In this document: positions 55,311 to 63,519 of the stretch, piece after piece | How positions within the stretch are numbered: position 1 is the stretch's first letter | Layout of the letters: every line of letters begins with the position of its first letter | DNA from: Kitasatospora sp. NBC_00458 | GTDB lineage: Bacteria > Actinomycetota > Actinomycetes > Streptomycetales > Streptomycetaceae | Direction: 5' to 3' | Assembly: GCF_036013975.1 (NCBI RefSeq) | Contig: NZ_CP107904.1 | Coordinates: forward strand, 5,729,001 to 5,793,000 | DNA: 64,000 nucleotides | Made by a program: the position numbers and the translations under genes | The notes under the pieces: model-generated | Seen by the model: only the letters and a program-made list of their open reading frames with translations | What the model was told of the DNA's origin: nothing | Databases searched by the model: none

Positions 55311-56339
55311 CTAGGCGGGCGATCGATCAACGTCTCGGGGCCGGTACCCGGTTCCTGGACGGGTGTTCGGTCCGGTGCCGGGTCCGGTGTGGGGTCCGGT
55401 GTGGGGCCCGGTGTTCGGCCCGGTTCTGAGGCCGGCCCGGGCGCGGGCGGCGTGCCGGTGGACGGCGGAGGGTGTGAGCCATGCGGGATTCGGGGACGCG
55501 ACGGGCCGGGCCCCGCCGCCCGTCCGGCAGGGGCGGCAGAGGCCGCCCAGGAGGGCCTGCGGGCGGGCCGGGACGCGGCAGTCGGTGCACTCGGCGACGC
55601 GGGTCGGCGGGGGCGCTGCTGCTGTGGCGGCGACCGGCTGTTCCGGCGGCAGCTTCTCGATCAGCCGCCGACGGGTGAACGGCGCCGGGCTGTGGACCTC
55701 CGGAGGCAGCCCGGCGGTGAGTGCGGTGGTGAGCACGTCCGGTGTGGCGCCGCGGGCCAGCCAGGCGGCGGCGAGCGGTTCGAGGGCGGCGCAGTCGGCG
55801 GCCGAGAGGGAGAGGCGCCGGTCGGCGCGCCCGAGGTCCGCGAGCGTGCGGTAGGCCGGGGAGGGCGAGGCGGTGCTGCCCGGGTCCTCCGCCGGGGGAG
55901 GCGGGCGGTCGTCGGCCGCTTCGCCCTCCGGCGGGTTGCCCTCGCCGCCGGGCTCCCCGGTGGCGATGAAGTGGTTCCACCAGGCGTCGCCGCGCGGCGT
56001 CCGGGAGAAGTAGGTGCGGAAGACCCACTGGGTGCGGTCGGCGCCGACCCGCTCGCGGACCCGGCGGAGGTGGCCGGCCGCGGAGAGGTTGTTGAGCGCG
56101 GTCCGGACGGCCTGCTGCTTGTAGAGCGGGTTGAAGGCGGCGAGCGACTTCACGTCCATCGCGGCGCCCTCGGGGAACCGGTCGATCATATTCGCGAGAT
56201 ACGCCTCGCGGACGGGCAGATGTGCGAAGTCGCGTGCGTCGCGCGGGTGTTGGTCCGGCGCGGAACGCTTTCCGTAGCCCGGAGCGGCGAGTTCGGGCCC
56301 GCCGGGGAGTGTGGGGACGCTAAAGTCATGTGTAGCCAC
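55311..56339 (-). CDS. Winged-helix DNA-binding-like protein with TGPxTGP repeats
   Basis: A 342-residue streptomycete protein of unknown role. Residues about 40-110 look like a winged helix (AYLANMIDRFPEGAAMDVKS, FNPLYKQQAVRTALNNLSAA, GHLRRVRERVGADRTQWVFR). The middle is Pro/Ala-rich, then comes a CTDCRVPARPQALLGGLCRP segment with a C-x2-C...C-x2-C zinc-ribbon pattern. The C-terminus has TGPNTGPHTGPHTGPGTGPN repeats, about four short units, of recent slippage origin. The GTG at 56339 is eight bases after AGGAG. It precedes the toxin gene by 32 bases on the same strand, so toxin transcription could begin here. Confidence 0.7.
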   Translation of the reverse strand: MATHDFSVPTLPGGPELAAPGYGKRSAPDQHPRDARDFAHLPVREAYLANMIDRFPEGAAMDVKSLAAFNPLYKQQAVRTALNNLSAAGHLRRVRERVGADRTQWVFRTYFSRTPRGDAWWNHFIATGEPGGEGNPPEGEAADDRPPPPAEDPGSTASPSPAYRTLADLGRADRRLSLSAADCAALEPLAAAWLARGATPDVLTTALTAGLPPEVHSPAPFTRRRLIEKLPPEQPVAATAAAPPPTRVAECTDCRVPARPQALLGGLCRPCRTGGGARPVASPNPAWLTPSAVHRHAARARAGLRTGPNTGPHTGPHTGPGTGPNTRPGTGYRPRDVDRSPA

Positions 56340-56500
56340 CGGAGCGACTCCTGTGTGTCGTACCTGGTCAGACCCCCGTTCGGTGTTCCAGCACCGGCGG
56401 GGGTTGATTCGTCTATGCGCACGCTACATGGCCGTGGCGCACCGTGGCGACTGGTGACGAATAGTCATATGGGCTGGTTGCAGGCCCACTTGGGGAGGGT

Positions 56501-56522
56501 GGGTGGGTGTGTTCACCCACCC
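56501..56522 (-). terminator. Hairpin after the DUF397 gene
   Basis: GGGTGGGTG and CACCCACCC form a 9-bp stem with a 4-base loop 13 bases beyond the DUF397 stop. Confidence 0.65.
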
Positions 56523-56535
56523 ATTCCGATGAAAG

Positions 56536-56739
56536 TCACTCGGCTCCCGGCACCTGAGCTTCGGCCGCCGAGAAGGCGACGAAGTCGGCCCAGGCGGAGG
56601 GCGAGAAGGAGAGCTGCGGACCGTCCGCATCCTTGGAGTCCCGGACGCGGACGGTGGCGGGGGAGGCGGCGACTTCGATGCAGTTGCCGCCCTGGTCGTT
56701 GCTGTAGGTGGACTTGATCCACCTGAGCCCGGTGCTCAT
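56536..56739 (-). CDS. DUF397 small acidic protein
   Basis: A 67-residue DUF397 protein with the family motif (LRWIKSTYSNDQGGNCIEVA, then VRVRDSKDADGPQLSFSPSA, then WADFVAFSA). In streptomycetes DUF397 proteins are paired with WhiJ-like XRE regulators; one model has the small protein modulate the regulator's DNA binding. Its start overlaps the XRE stop (ATGA), so the two are co-translated. Full length is normal for the family. Confidence 0.92.
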   Translation of the reverse strand: MSTGLRWIKSTYSNDQGGNCIEVAASPATVRVRDSKDADGPQLSFSPSAWADFVAFSAAEAQVPGAE

Positions 56740-57548
56740 AGTTCCTCCGCAAGTCTTCTGATGAACTCTTCGGACTCCTCGGTGCTGAGGGCCTGCATGC
56801 GGATCATGCCATGGCGCTGTGCGAGCGTGCTCACCTTGTCAGGGTCGGCATAGAGGGCGCCGGTGTCCTGGGCTTCGACGTAGGCGACCTGGTGGTGATC
56901 CGGGCTCTCCAGCAGCACCATGGGGCCGCTCAGCCCTGCGTATGCGGCGCGATCGATGGGGAGCACCTGGACTGACACGTTCCTCAACTGCATGGCCTCA
57001 AGAATGTGGCCGAGCTGGCGCTTCATGAGCCCGACGCTGCCCACGACTGCACGGAAAGCAGCCTCGTAGATCACGAAGTTGAACAGCACGGTTGGAGAGA
57101 GCCGCAACTTCTCCTGACGCTGGAGTCGGCCTGAAACCCGTGCGTCGACAGTCTCGTCATCCAGGGGCGGGTAGCTGTGGCTGATCAACTCGCGCGCGTA
57201 CTCCTCCGTTTGCAGAAGCCCAGGAATCAGAAGGGCTTCGTAGGAGTTGAGTGCGATTGCTTCGGCCTCGTGTTGGGCGAAGCTGAGCGAGTAGGACGGA
57301 AACTTCTCCGGAGCCAGGTAGTCCTGCGCCCCCAGCAGCATCCCCCGTGCGTTGCACAGCTCGTCCGCTGTCTCCAGCAGCTTCAGCGACGGCTTCCGGC
57401 GCCCCGACTCCATCGACCGCACGCTCTCGATGTCGTAGTTGGCCGCCCGGCTCAACTCCTCGCGCGTCACGCCCGCTTGAGTGCGCCACCGCTTGATCTG
57501 GTCGCCGCAGTACTTCCAAGCCATCGGCGGCTGTGCGGGCGCGCTCAT
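56736..57548 (-). CDS. WhiJ-like XRE regulator with DUF5753 domain
   Basis: A 270-residue protein. The HTH is at about residues 18-60 (DQIKRWRTQAGVTREELSRA, NYDIESVRSMESGRRKPSLK). The rest is a DUF5753 ligand-binding-like domain (EAIALNSYEALLIPGLLQTE, VLFNFVIYEAAFRAVVGSVG, MKRQLGHILEAMQLRNVSVQ, GPMVLLESPDHHQVAYVEAQ). These regulators form multi-locus families with DUF397 and HATPase partners, and the divergent ATPase gene at 57711 completes that set. The ATG at 57548 is preferred, but its ribosome site is weak; a GTG/ATG start up to 39 bases upstream (57587) is possible. Confidence 0.9.
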   Translation of the reverse strand: MSAPAQPPMAWKYCGDQIKRWRTQAGVTREELSRAANYDIESVRSMESGRRKPSLKLLETADELCNARGMLLGAQDYLAPEKFPSYSLSFAQHEAEAIALNSYEALLIPGLLQTEEYARELISHSYPPLDDETVDARVSGRLQRQEKLRLSPTVLFNFVIYEAAFRAVVGSVGLMKRQLGHILEAMQLRNVSVQVLPIDRAAYAGLSGPMVLLESPDHHQVAYVEAQDTGALYADPDKVSTLAQRHGMIRMQALSTEESEEFIRRLAEEL

Positions 57549-57633
57549 CGCCGGACCCCCATCTCTTGCGGTCGACCAGCGGGTCAATCACCCGCTGTAC
57601 CACTGGCGTGACTCCCGAGGCTATGCCCGCCGG

Positions 57634-57649
57634 TCGTTTCCTGGAACGA
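57634..57649. promoter_or_regulatory. TCGTT/AACGA dyad in the XRE-ATPase divergent promoter
   Basis: TCGTT-6-AACGA lies 62-77 bases before the ATPase start and 86 bases or more before the XRE start. It could be an XRE operator. Confidence 0.35.
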
Positions 57650-57710
57650 GAAATGGCCGAACTCCGCTCCTGTGGGTGACGCCGATCCCCTCCCCACACC
57701 AAGGACAACG

Positions 57711-58103
57711 ATGGTCGTCGAGTGGACCTTTCCCCGCCACCCCCGCAGCGTCGGCCGTGCCCGCGCCCGGCTGCTCCGGCAGGCCTTCGAGTGGAGCGTT
57801 CCCGACGAGGCGACCGAGGTCGCCCTGCTCCTCCTGAGCGAACTCGCCACCAACGCCTGCCGTCACGCCGACGCCCCGCGTGACCGTCTGATCCTGGTCG
57901 GCTGCTCCGTCCTCGACGGCTCCACCCTCCGTATCGAGGTGTCCGACGCCGACCCCCGGCTTCCCGTCCCGCGCCGGGCCGGTCCCGAGGACGAGACCGG
58001 CCGGGGCCTCGAACTCGTCGCCGCCCTCGCGACCGCCTGGGGCGCCCACCCCCGGGGTCCGGGCCACATCGGCAAGACCGTCTGGTTCGAGGTGAAGCAG
58101 TAG
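57711..58103 (+). CDS. HATPase anti-sigma-like regulatory protein
   Basis: A 130-residue compact GHKL ATPase. The N-box is ALLLLSELATNACRHA, a D-box-like IEVSDADPRLPVPRRAG follows, and the G-box is ETGRGLELVAALATAWGAH; it ends GKTVWFEVKQ. This is the small family found next to WhiJ/DUF397 pairs (abaA-like loci). It diverges from the XRE gene with 162 bases between. The ATG at 57711 follows AAGGA. It differs from the ATPase at 52954, which has a longer N-terminus and a TTA codon. Confidence 0.88.
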   Translation: MVVEWTFPRHPRSVGRARARLLRQAFEWSVPDEATEVALLLLSELATNACRHADAPRDRLILVGCSVLDGSTLRIEVSDADPRLPVPRRAGPEDETGRGLELVAALATAWGAHPRGPGHIGKTVWFEVKQ

Positions 58104-58284
58104 TGCTCGACCGGACGGGGCAGGCCGGGGCGTACGGCCGGGGAAGAGCGGAGTCCGGGGCCCGGGGCTCGGGGCGGGCAGGCGAACCGGTCGGGGGCTT
58201 CCTTGACTTCAAGTCGGCTTCAACTCCTACGGTCTCCCCATGGCCGCCGGACCGACCGGCGGCGCCCCTGCCAGGAGGACCGCC

Positions 58285-58767
58285 GTGACCACGCCCACCG
58301 CCGACGCCGTGACACCCGCCCGCTATCGCCACGCCGTCGTCCCGCACATCATGGTGGACGACGCCGCCGCCGCGATCGACTTCTACCGGCGGGCGTTCGG
58401 CGCCCGCGAGGAGTTCCGGATCGACGCCCCGGACGGCGGCGTCCTGCACGCGGAGATCACCATCGGGCCGTCGGTCCTGATGCTGGGCGATTCGAGTCCG
58501 GACGCCGCCGAGGCCGCCGCGTTCGCCGCACCGGCCGCGCTCGGCGGCACCAGCGTCACCCTGCACGTCTTCGTCCCCGACGTCGACGCACTGGCGGAGC
58601 GCGCGGAGTCCGCCGGCGCCGTGATCGTCCAGCCGCCGACGGACATGTTCCACGGCGACCGCACCGTCATCCTCAGGGACCCGTCGGGCCACCTGTGGGT
58701 GTTCCTGACCCACCTGGAGGACGTGTCGGACGACGAGCTCCGGCGCCGCATGGCCGCCTCCGCCTGA
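58285..58767 (+). CDS. VOC-family (glyoxalase-like) protein
   Basis: A 160-residue single VOC domain: VVPHIMVDDAAAAIDFYRRA, VLHAEITIGPSVLMLGDSSP, SVTLHVFVPDVDALAERAES, and ILRDPSGHLWVFLTHLEDVS. It resembles PhnB/glyoxalase-type proteins whose metal site may be incomplete; function is not fixed. The GTG at 58285 has AGGAGG six bases upstream. It is 181 bases after the ATPase gene and 115 before a GNAT gene on the same strand, without an obvious terminator. Confidence 0.88.
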   Translation: MTTPTADAVTPARYRHAVVPHIMVDDAAAAIDFYRRAFGAREEFRIDAPDGGVLHAEITIGPSVLMLGDSSPDAAEAAAFAAPAALGGTSVTLHVFVPDVDALAERAESAGAVIVQPPTDMFHGDRTVILRDPSGHLWVFLTHLEDVSDDELRRRMAASA

Positions 58768-58882
58768 ACTCCGCCCAGGGCCGCGCGCCGGTGCCTGATG
58801 TGTGGTCAGCCCTGCTCCGCGGCCGACGGTTCCGCCGGGGCCCCGCCCCTTCGGGAAAGATCAACATCTGCAGAATGTCCGT

Positions 58883-59482
58883 ATGCGGATAACGAACACG
58901 CCGAGGCCGGCCACGATCGACGACGCTGCACAGATCGGCCGCTCCCTGGCCCTGGCCTTCGACGACGACCCGATGATGCGCTGGTTCTTCCCCGACGACG
59001 CCACCCGCGGGGCCTCCCTGGCCGACTACTTCAGCACGATCTTCACCCGGCAGTACCTCCACAACGCGGTGTGCGAGCGCACCGCGGCCGCGGCGGCCTT
59101 CTGGGTGCCGGCGGCGGCGCAGGACAAGGCCGTTCCCGACGCGGAGACCATCCGGCACCTCCAGGACCTCCTCGGCGACCGCGCCGGGCTGTTCGGGGAG
59201 GCCGTCGAGGTGGCCGCCGCACACGCACCCCGCGAGCCGCACTGGTCCCTCGCGCTGATCGGCGCCGACCCCGCCGCGCAGGGCCAGGGCCAGGGGTCCG
59301 CCCTGCTCCGCTCGGGACTGGCCAAGGCGGACGCGGCCGGCCTGCCCGCCTACCTGGAGTCCTCCAAGGCGGCCAACCTCCCCGTCTACGAGCACTTCGG
59401 CTTCACCGTGCGGGAGGAGCTGGAACTCCCCGGCGGCGGACCGACGCTGTGGAGCATGTGGCGCGAGCCGCGCCGGTCCTAG
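58883..59482 (+). CDS. GNAT-family N-acetyltransferase
   Basis: A 199-residue acetyltransferase. The acetyl-CoA loop is LIGADPAAQGQGQGSALLRS (Q-x-x-G-x-G/A-type), followed by LPAYLESSKAANLPVYEHFGF, typical of the subfamily that includes puromycin acetyltransferase-like enzymes. The front part (AFDDDPMMRWFFPDDATRGA) also matches. Substrate is unknown; small amines, peptides or an antibiotic are possible. The ATG at 58883 is chosen from similarity; a CAGAAT hexamer six bases upstream would make it leaderless. It converges with the cystathionine beta-synthase gene. Confidence 0.87.
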   Translation: MRITNTPRPATIDDAAQIGRSLALAFDDDPMMRWFFPDDATRGASLADYFSTIFTRQYLHNAVCERTAAAAAFWVPAAAQDKAVPDAETIRHLQDLLGDRAGLFGEAVEVAAAHAPREPHWSLALIGADPAAQGQGQGSALLRSGLAKADAAGLPAYLESSKAANLPVYEHFGFTVREELELPGGGPTLWSMWREPRRS

Positions 59483-59494
59483 GAACGGCGCCCG

Positions 59495-59520
59495 CCCGCC
59501 GGGCCGAACCGCCCGGCGGG
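59495..59520. terminator. Terminator between GNAT and CBS genes
   Basis: CCCGCCGGGC and GCCCGGCGGG, perfect 10-bp stem, 6-base loop, 13 bases after the GNAT stop. Confidence 0.75.
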
Positions 59521-59617
59521 ACGAACGCCCGGTGGGCGGCGACCGCGCCGCGGCTTCCGCGGCTGCCACGGTCACCGCGTCGCACGGCCGGACAGCCGGG
59601 ACACCCGGTCCCCGCGG

Positions 59618-61006
59618 TCACCCGTCGCCGAGGGACGACCTCGGCAGCACCCCCGCGGCCCGGCCGTCCACCAGCACCAGTACGCCCGGATGCCCCGCGC
59701 CCAGCGCCCCGCGGGCCTCCTCCGCCGACTGCCCGACACCCACCGTCGGCAGCGCCGGTCCGAGCAGCGCGCCCAGCGGGTCGTCCGGCTCGGCGGTGCC
59801 GTCGGCGAGTGCCGCCGCCAGCACCTCCCGCGACACCGAGCCGACCACCTCCATCGCGCTCACCCCGTACGGACGGGCCGTCCGCGGCTGGACGGCCGGC
59901 GCGATCCCGCCCGGGGCGCCGCGCAGGGCCCGCGCCGCCTCGCCCACCGTCGTGTAGGCGTCGACCGCGACCAGCGGCCCGGCGCCGTCCAGCAGCGGGC
60001 GCAGGCCGCCCGCCCCCTCCGACTCCTCCAGGAAGCCCCACTGCCGCATCCACGCGTCGCTGTGCACCTTGGACAGGTACGAGCGGCCCGAGTCCGGCAG
60101 CAGCACCACGACCAGGTCGTCCGGGCCCAGCCGGCGCGCCACCCGCAGGGCCGCCGCCACCGCCGTGCCGGAGGACGGCCCGGCCAGGATGCCCTCCTCG
60201 CGGGCGAGCCGGCGTGCCGTCAGCAGCGACTCGCGGTCCGGGACGCGTTCGAAGGCGTCCGGGGCGTCCGTCCGGTAGGCCTCCGGCTGGCGGTCCTCGA
60301 CCGTGGCGGGGTGCAGGAAGTGGCCGATGCTCTCGACGAAGTACGGACTGCCGTCGCCGCCGCCGTAGGTCGAGGACTCGGGGTCGGCGCCGATGACGGT
60401 CACCGTGCCGCCGGAGACCTCCTTCAGGTACTCCGCCGTGCCGGTGATGGTGCCGCCGGTGCCGACCCCCGCGACGAAGTGGGTCACCCGGCCGGCGGTC
60501 TGCTCCCAGATCTCGGGCCCGGTGGTCCGGAGATGGGCGTCGGGATTGGCCGGGTTGTCGTACTGGTTGGCGAACCAGGCACCGGGGATCTCCTCGGCGA
60601 GCCGCCGGATGACGTTGAACAGGTGCGCCGGATCCTCCAGCGGCAGGACGGTCGGCGCGAGCACCACCTCCGCGCCGTACGCCCGCAGGATGTCCGACTT
60701 CTCCGGTGACGCCTTGTCGCCCACCCCCACGATCACCCGGTACCCGCGCTGAGCCCCGATGATGGCCAGGCCGATGCCGGTGTTGCCGGAGGTCGCCTCG
60801 ACGATCGTCCCGCCGGGCTTCAGCAGCCCGTCCCGCTCGGCGGCCAGCACCATGGACAGCGCCGCGCGGTCCTTGACGCTGCCGCCGATGCCGAGGAACT
60901 CGGCCTTGGCGTAGACCGGCGCGGCGAGGCCGGCGCCGAGCCTGGAGAGGCGGAACAGCGGCGTCCCGCCGATCGCGTCGAGTACGGATTCGTGCACTGC
61001 GGTCAT
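59618..61006 (-). CDS. cbs: Cystathionine beta-synthase
   Basis: A 462-residue PLP enzyme with a C-terminal CBS-domain pair. It condenses serine with homocysteine to cystathionine (reverse transsulphuration). The PLP Lys45 is in GGSVKDRAALSM; the phosphate loop is VEATSGNTGIGLAI and VAGVGTGGTITGTAEYLKEV is also clear; EGILAGPSSGTAVAAAL lies near the end of the catalytic domain. Residues from about 345 on carry two weak CBS motifs (GPLVAVDAYTTVGEAARALR; LPTVGVGQSAEEARGALGAG). The ATG at 61006 has GGAG upstream. O-acetylserine use (cysteine synthase) is the alternative, but the CBS pair favours cystathionine. Confidence 0.9.
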   Translation of the reverse strand: MTAVHESVLDAIGGTPLFRLSRLGAGLAAPVYAKAEFLGIGGSVKDRAALSMVLAAERDGLLKPGGTIVEATSGNTGIGLAIIGAQRGYRVIVGVGDKASPEKSDILRAYGAEVVLAPTVLPLEDPAHLFNVIRRLAEEIPGAWFANQYDNPANPDAHLRTTGPEIWEQTAGRVTHFVAGVGTGGTITGTAEYLKEVSGGTVTVIGADPESSTYGGGDGSPYFVESIGHFLHPATVEDRQPEAYRTDAPDAFERVPDRESLLTARRLAREEGILAGPSSGTAVAAALRVARRLGPDDLVVVLLPDSGRSYLSKVHSDAWMRQWGFLEESEGAGGLRPLLDGAGPLVAVDAYTTVGEAARALRGAPGGIAPAVQPRTARPYGVSAMEVVGSVSREVLAAALADGTAEPDDPLGALLGPALPTVGVGQSAEEARGALGAGHPGVLVLVDGRAAGVLPRSSLGDG

Positions 61007-61146
61007 CGCGGGCTCCTCGGCTCGATGTCCTGAGATCGTCGTCGGTCCGACGTCCGACGTCCGACGTCCGACCGAGCCTGCCCAGCCCCGTGCGCCGCTA
61101 GGCCGTTTTCCGGAGACCGTTCGATCGCCAGGGGGGCGGGGGGAAC

Positions 61147-61166
61147 GGGCCCGCAGGTGCGGGCCC
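61147..61166 (-). terminator. Terminator of the WYL regulator gene
   Basis: GGGCCCGCA and TGCGGGCCC form a 9-bp stem with a 2-base loop, six bases beyond the stop. Confidence 0.65.
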
Positions 61167-61171
61167 GGGCC

Positions 61172-62140
61172 TCAGTCGGCGGGCGGGGTGGACCGGGCGT
61201 AGCGGTCGGCGAGCCGGCGCAGGTGGACGACCAGCTCCGCGGGCTCGGTGACGTCGAAGTCGAGGTCGAGCATGCCCAGGTAGACCGCCAGGGTCTGCAC
61301 CGTGTCGGCGCCGGTGACCAGGACGCAGGTGCCGGCGTCGACGGCCTCCACCGTGCCGACCGCGGGGTTGATCCGCTCGATCACCGCCGCCGCCGGGGCG
61401 TGGACGGTCACCCGCGCGTGGTACCGCCAGGCCGCGCTCGACACCCGTCGGGAGACGTACGCCGCGATGTCGCCGCCGGGCGGTTCGCGCGGGGTGAAGC
61501 GCGGTCCGGTCGGGGTGAGGGGCTGGATCCGGTCGACCCTGAAGGTCCGCCAGTCCTCGCGCTCGACGTCCCACGCGACCAGGTACCAGCGCTGTCCCCA
61601 GTTCACCGCCCGGTACGGCTCCACGGTGCGGCGGGTGGGCGCGCCGGAGTGGTCCAGGTAGTCGAAGCGCAGGCGCTCCTGGTCGCGGCAGGCGGACACC
61701 AGGGCGGTCAGCACGTCCGCGGCCACGGTCGGTGCCGGTCGGTCGGCCGGCACGGCCACGGTGTACGCCTGGATGGCCCGCACCCGCCGGCGCAGCCGCG
61801 AGGGCAGCACCTGCTCCAGCTTGGCCAGCGCCTGCAGCGAGGTCTCCTCGGCGCCGGGGACGGCGCCCTGCGCGGCGGTGCGCAGCGCGACCGTCACCGC
61901 GACGGCCTCCTCGTCGTCGAGCAGGAGCGGGGGCATGGCCGCCCCGGCGCCCAGCCGGTAGCCGCCGGTGGTGCCGCGCGTGGCGTCCACGGGGTAGCCG
62001 AGCTCGCGCAGCCGCTCGATGTCGTTGCGGACGGTGCGGCCGCTCACGCCGAGGCGTTCGGCCAGTTCGGATCCGGGCCAGGCGCGCCGGGTCTGCAGCA
62101 GTGAGAGGAGGCGCAGCAGCCGTGCGGAGGTATCGAGCAT
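61172..62140 (-). CDS. WYL-domain (YafY/DeoR-like HTH) transcriptional regulator
   Basis: A 322-residue regulator. The N-terminal HTH_11 is ARLLRLLSLLQTRRAWPGSE, then LAERLGVSGRTVRNDIERLR, followed by GYPVDATRGTTGGYRLGAG. The WYL domain (about 140-215) has RFDYLDHSGAPTRRTVEPYR with WYL equivalent RWYLVAWDVEREDWRTFRVD, and a WCX-type C-terminal extension. The ATG at 62140 is 63 bases from the divergent epoxide-hydrolase-like gene; a dyad in between is the likely operator. Such regulators usually control the divergent gene. Confidence 0.9.
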   Translation of the reverse strand: MLDTSARLLRLLSLLQTRRAWPGSELAERLGVSGRTVRNDIERLRELGYPVDATRGTTGGYRLGAGAAMPPLLLDDEEAVAVTVALRTAAQGAVPGAEETSLQALAKLEQVLPSRLRRRVRAIQAYTVAVPADRPAPTVAADVLTALVSACRDQERLRFDYLDHSGAPTRRTVEPYRAVNWGQRWYLVAWDVEREDWRTFRVDRIQPLTPTGPRFTPREPPGGDIAAYVSRRVSSAAWRYHARVTVHAPAAAVIERINPAVGTVEAVDAGTCVLVTGADTVQTLAVYLGMLDLDFDVTEPAELVVHLRRLADRYARSTPPAD

Positions 62141-62162
62141 GGGGACCAGCCTGATCTGCGAT

Positions 62163-62181
62163 TAGGAACGAATCGTGCCTA
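62163..62181. promoter_or_regulatory. Predicted WYL-regulator operator
   Basis: TAGGAACGAATCGTGCCTA: arms TAGGnACG and CGTnCCTA match at 7 of 8 positions around a 3-base centre. It sits in the 63-base divergent region, 23 bases from each start codon. Confidence 0.6.
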
Positions 62182-62203
62182 TATCGAGAATACTGTTGTC
62201 CCC

Positions 62204-63349
62204 ATGGAGAACAGCAGCCACACCGACGCCCGGATCCAGCCCTTCCGCATCGACGTCCCGCAGAGCGAGCTCGACGACCTGCGCGAGCGGCTGGCCCGCA
62301 CCCGCTGGGGCACCGAGATCCCCGGCGCCGGCTGGAGCCGGGGTGTGCCCACCGCCTACCTCAAGGACCTGGCCGCGTACTGGGCCGACGGGTTCGACTG
62401 GCGCAAGGCGGAGGCGGAGCTCAACGGGTTCCCGCAGTTCACCACCGGGATCGACGGCCAGAACATCCACTTCCTGCACGTCCGCTCGCAGAACCCGGCG
62501 GCCGTGCCGCTGCTCCTGATGCACGACTGGCCCTGCTCGTTCGTGCAGTTCGTCGAGGTCGTCCGGCCGCTGGCGGAGGACTTCCACGTCGTCGTGACCT
62601 CCACGCCCGGCACCGGCTTCTCCGGTCCGCTCGGCGAGGCGGGCTGGAACACCGGCCGCATCGCGGGCGCGTTCGTCGAGCTGATGGGCCGGCTCGGATA
62701 CGACTCCTACGGGGTCCAGGGGACGGGCGGCGGGGCCTGGATCGCCGCCGAGATGGGGCGTCAGGTGCCCGACCGGGTCGTCGGCGTCCACGTCAACGGC
62801 CTGGTCACCTTCCCCTCCGGGGACCCCGCCGAATTCGAGGGGCTGACTGAGGCCGAGCAGGAGCGGCTGGCCCGGCTGGAGAACTTCCAGCAGGACAAGA
62901 TGGGCTTCGTCGCCATCCAGTCGACCCGCCCGCAGACCCTCGCCTTCGGCCTGCACGACTCGCCGGTCGGCCAGCTCGCCTGGATCGCCGAGAAGTTCAA
63001 GGAGTGGACGGACCCGGCCGCCGAGCTCCCCGAGGACGCCGTGGGCCGTGACCGGCTGCTGACCAACGTCAGCGTCTACTGGTTCACCGGCACCGCGGGC
63101 TCCTCCGCGAACCTCTACTACGAGTCGGGCCACGACCCGAGCGCCTGGGCCCCGAAGCCCCGCGGGACCGTCCCGACCGGCGTGGCCGTCGCCCTGAGCA
63201 CCGACATCGCCATCCGCCGCTTCGCCGAGCGGGACCACAACGTCACCCACTGGACCGAGCTGGAGCGCGGCGGCAACTTCCTCTCGCTGGAGCAGCCGGA
63301 GGCCTTCGTCGCCGACGTCCGCGCCTTCTTCGGCACGCTCGGCGGCTGA
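62204..63349 (+). CDS. Epoxide-hydrolase-like alpha/beta protein lacking catalytic residues
   Basis: A 381-residue protein with the full epoxide hydrolase layout: an N-terminal EHN domain (IQPFRIDVPQSELDDLRERL, then TRWGTEIPGAGWSRGVPTAY) and an alpha/beta hydrolase core. The usual HGWPGS reads HDWPCS (108-112 region), the nucleophile motif GGDWG reads GTGGG (173-177, so Gly175 replaces the Asp), and the catalytic His of RGGHF is Asn358 (RGGNF). The lid Tyr segment VSVYWFTGTAGSS is kept. Overall fold and length are intact, so it is not decaying; it may be a pseudoenzyme, ligand-binding protein or an enzyme with new chemistry. It diverges from the WYL regulator. Confidence 0.87.
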   Translation: MENSSHTDARIQPFRIDVPQSELDDLRERLARTRWGTEIPGAGWSRGVPTAYLKDLAAYWADGFDWRKAEAELNGFPQFTTGIDGQNIHFLHVRSQNPAAVPLLLMHDWPCSFVQFVEVVRPLAEDFHVVVTSTPGTGFSGPLGEAGWNTGRIAGAFVELMGRLGYDSYGVQGTGGGAWIAAEMGRQVPDRVVGVHVNGLVTFPSGDPAEFEGLTEAEQERLARLENFQQDKMGFVAIQSTRPQTLAFGLHDSPVGQLAWIAEKFKEWTDPAAELPEDAVGRDRLLTNVSVYWFTGTAGSSANLYYESGHDPSAWAPKPRGTVPTGVAVALSTDIAIRRFAERDHNVTHWTELERGGNFLSLEQPEAFVADVRAFFGTLGG

Positions 63350-63462
63350 CGGCCGGGAGGGGTGTCCGCGGCAGGCTGCGGGGGCGGGCACCCCGGGAGC
63401 GCCGCGCCGGGTTCCCCCCCCGGATTCCTCCGGAGCCCCTCCGGATCCGCGCCGGATCCGCA

Positions 63463-63497
63463 CCGCCGCCGTCCGGATCCGCTCCGGACGGCGGCGG
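63463..63497. terminator. Terminator after the epoxide-hydrolase-like gene
   Basis: A perfect 15-bp stem (CCGCCGCCGTCCGGA and complement) with a 5-base loop, between convergent genes. Confidence 0.8.
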
Positions 63498-63519
63498 CTC
63501 CGTGCGGGGAGGGCCGGGT

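Noticed and set aside
62204..63349. Annotating this gene simply as an epoxide hydrolase
   Set aside because: The Asp nucleophile and the catalytic His are both replaced, so activity cannot be assumed.
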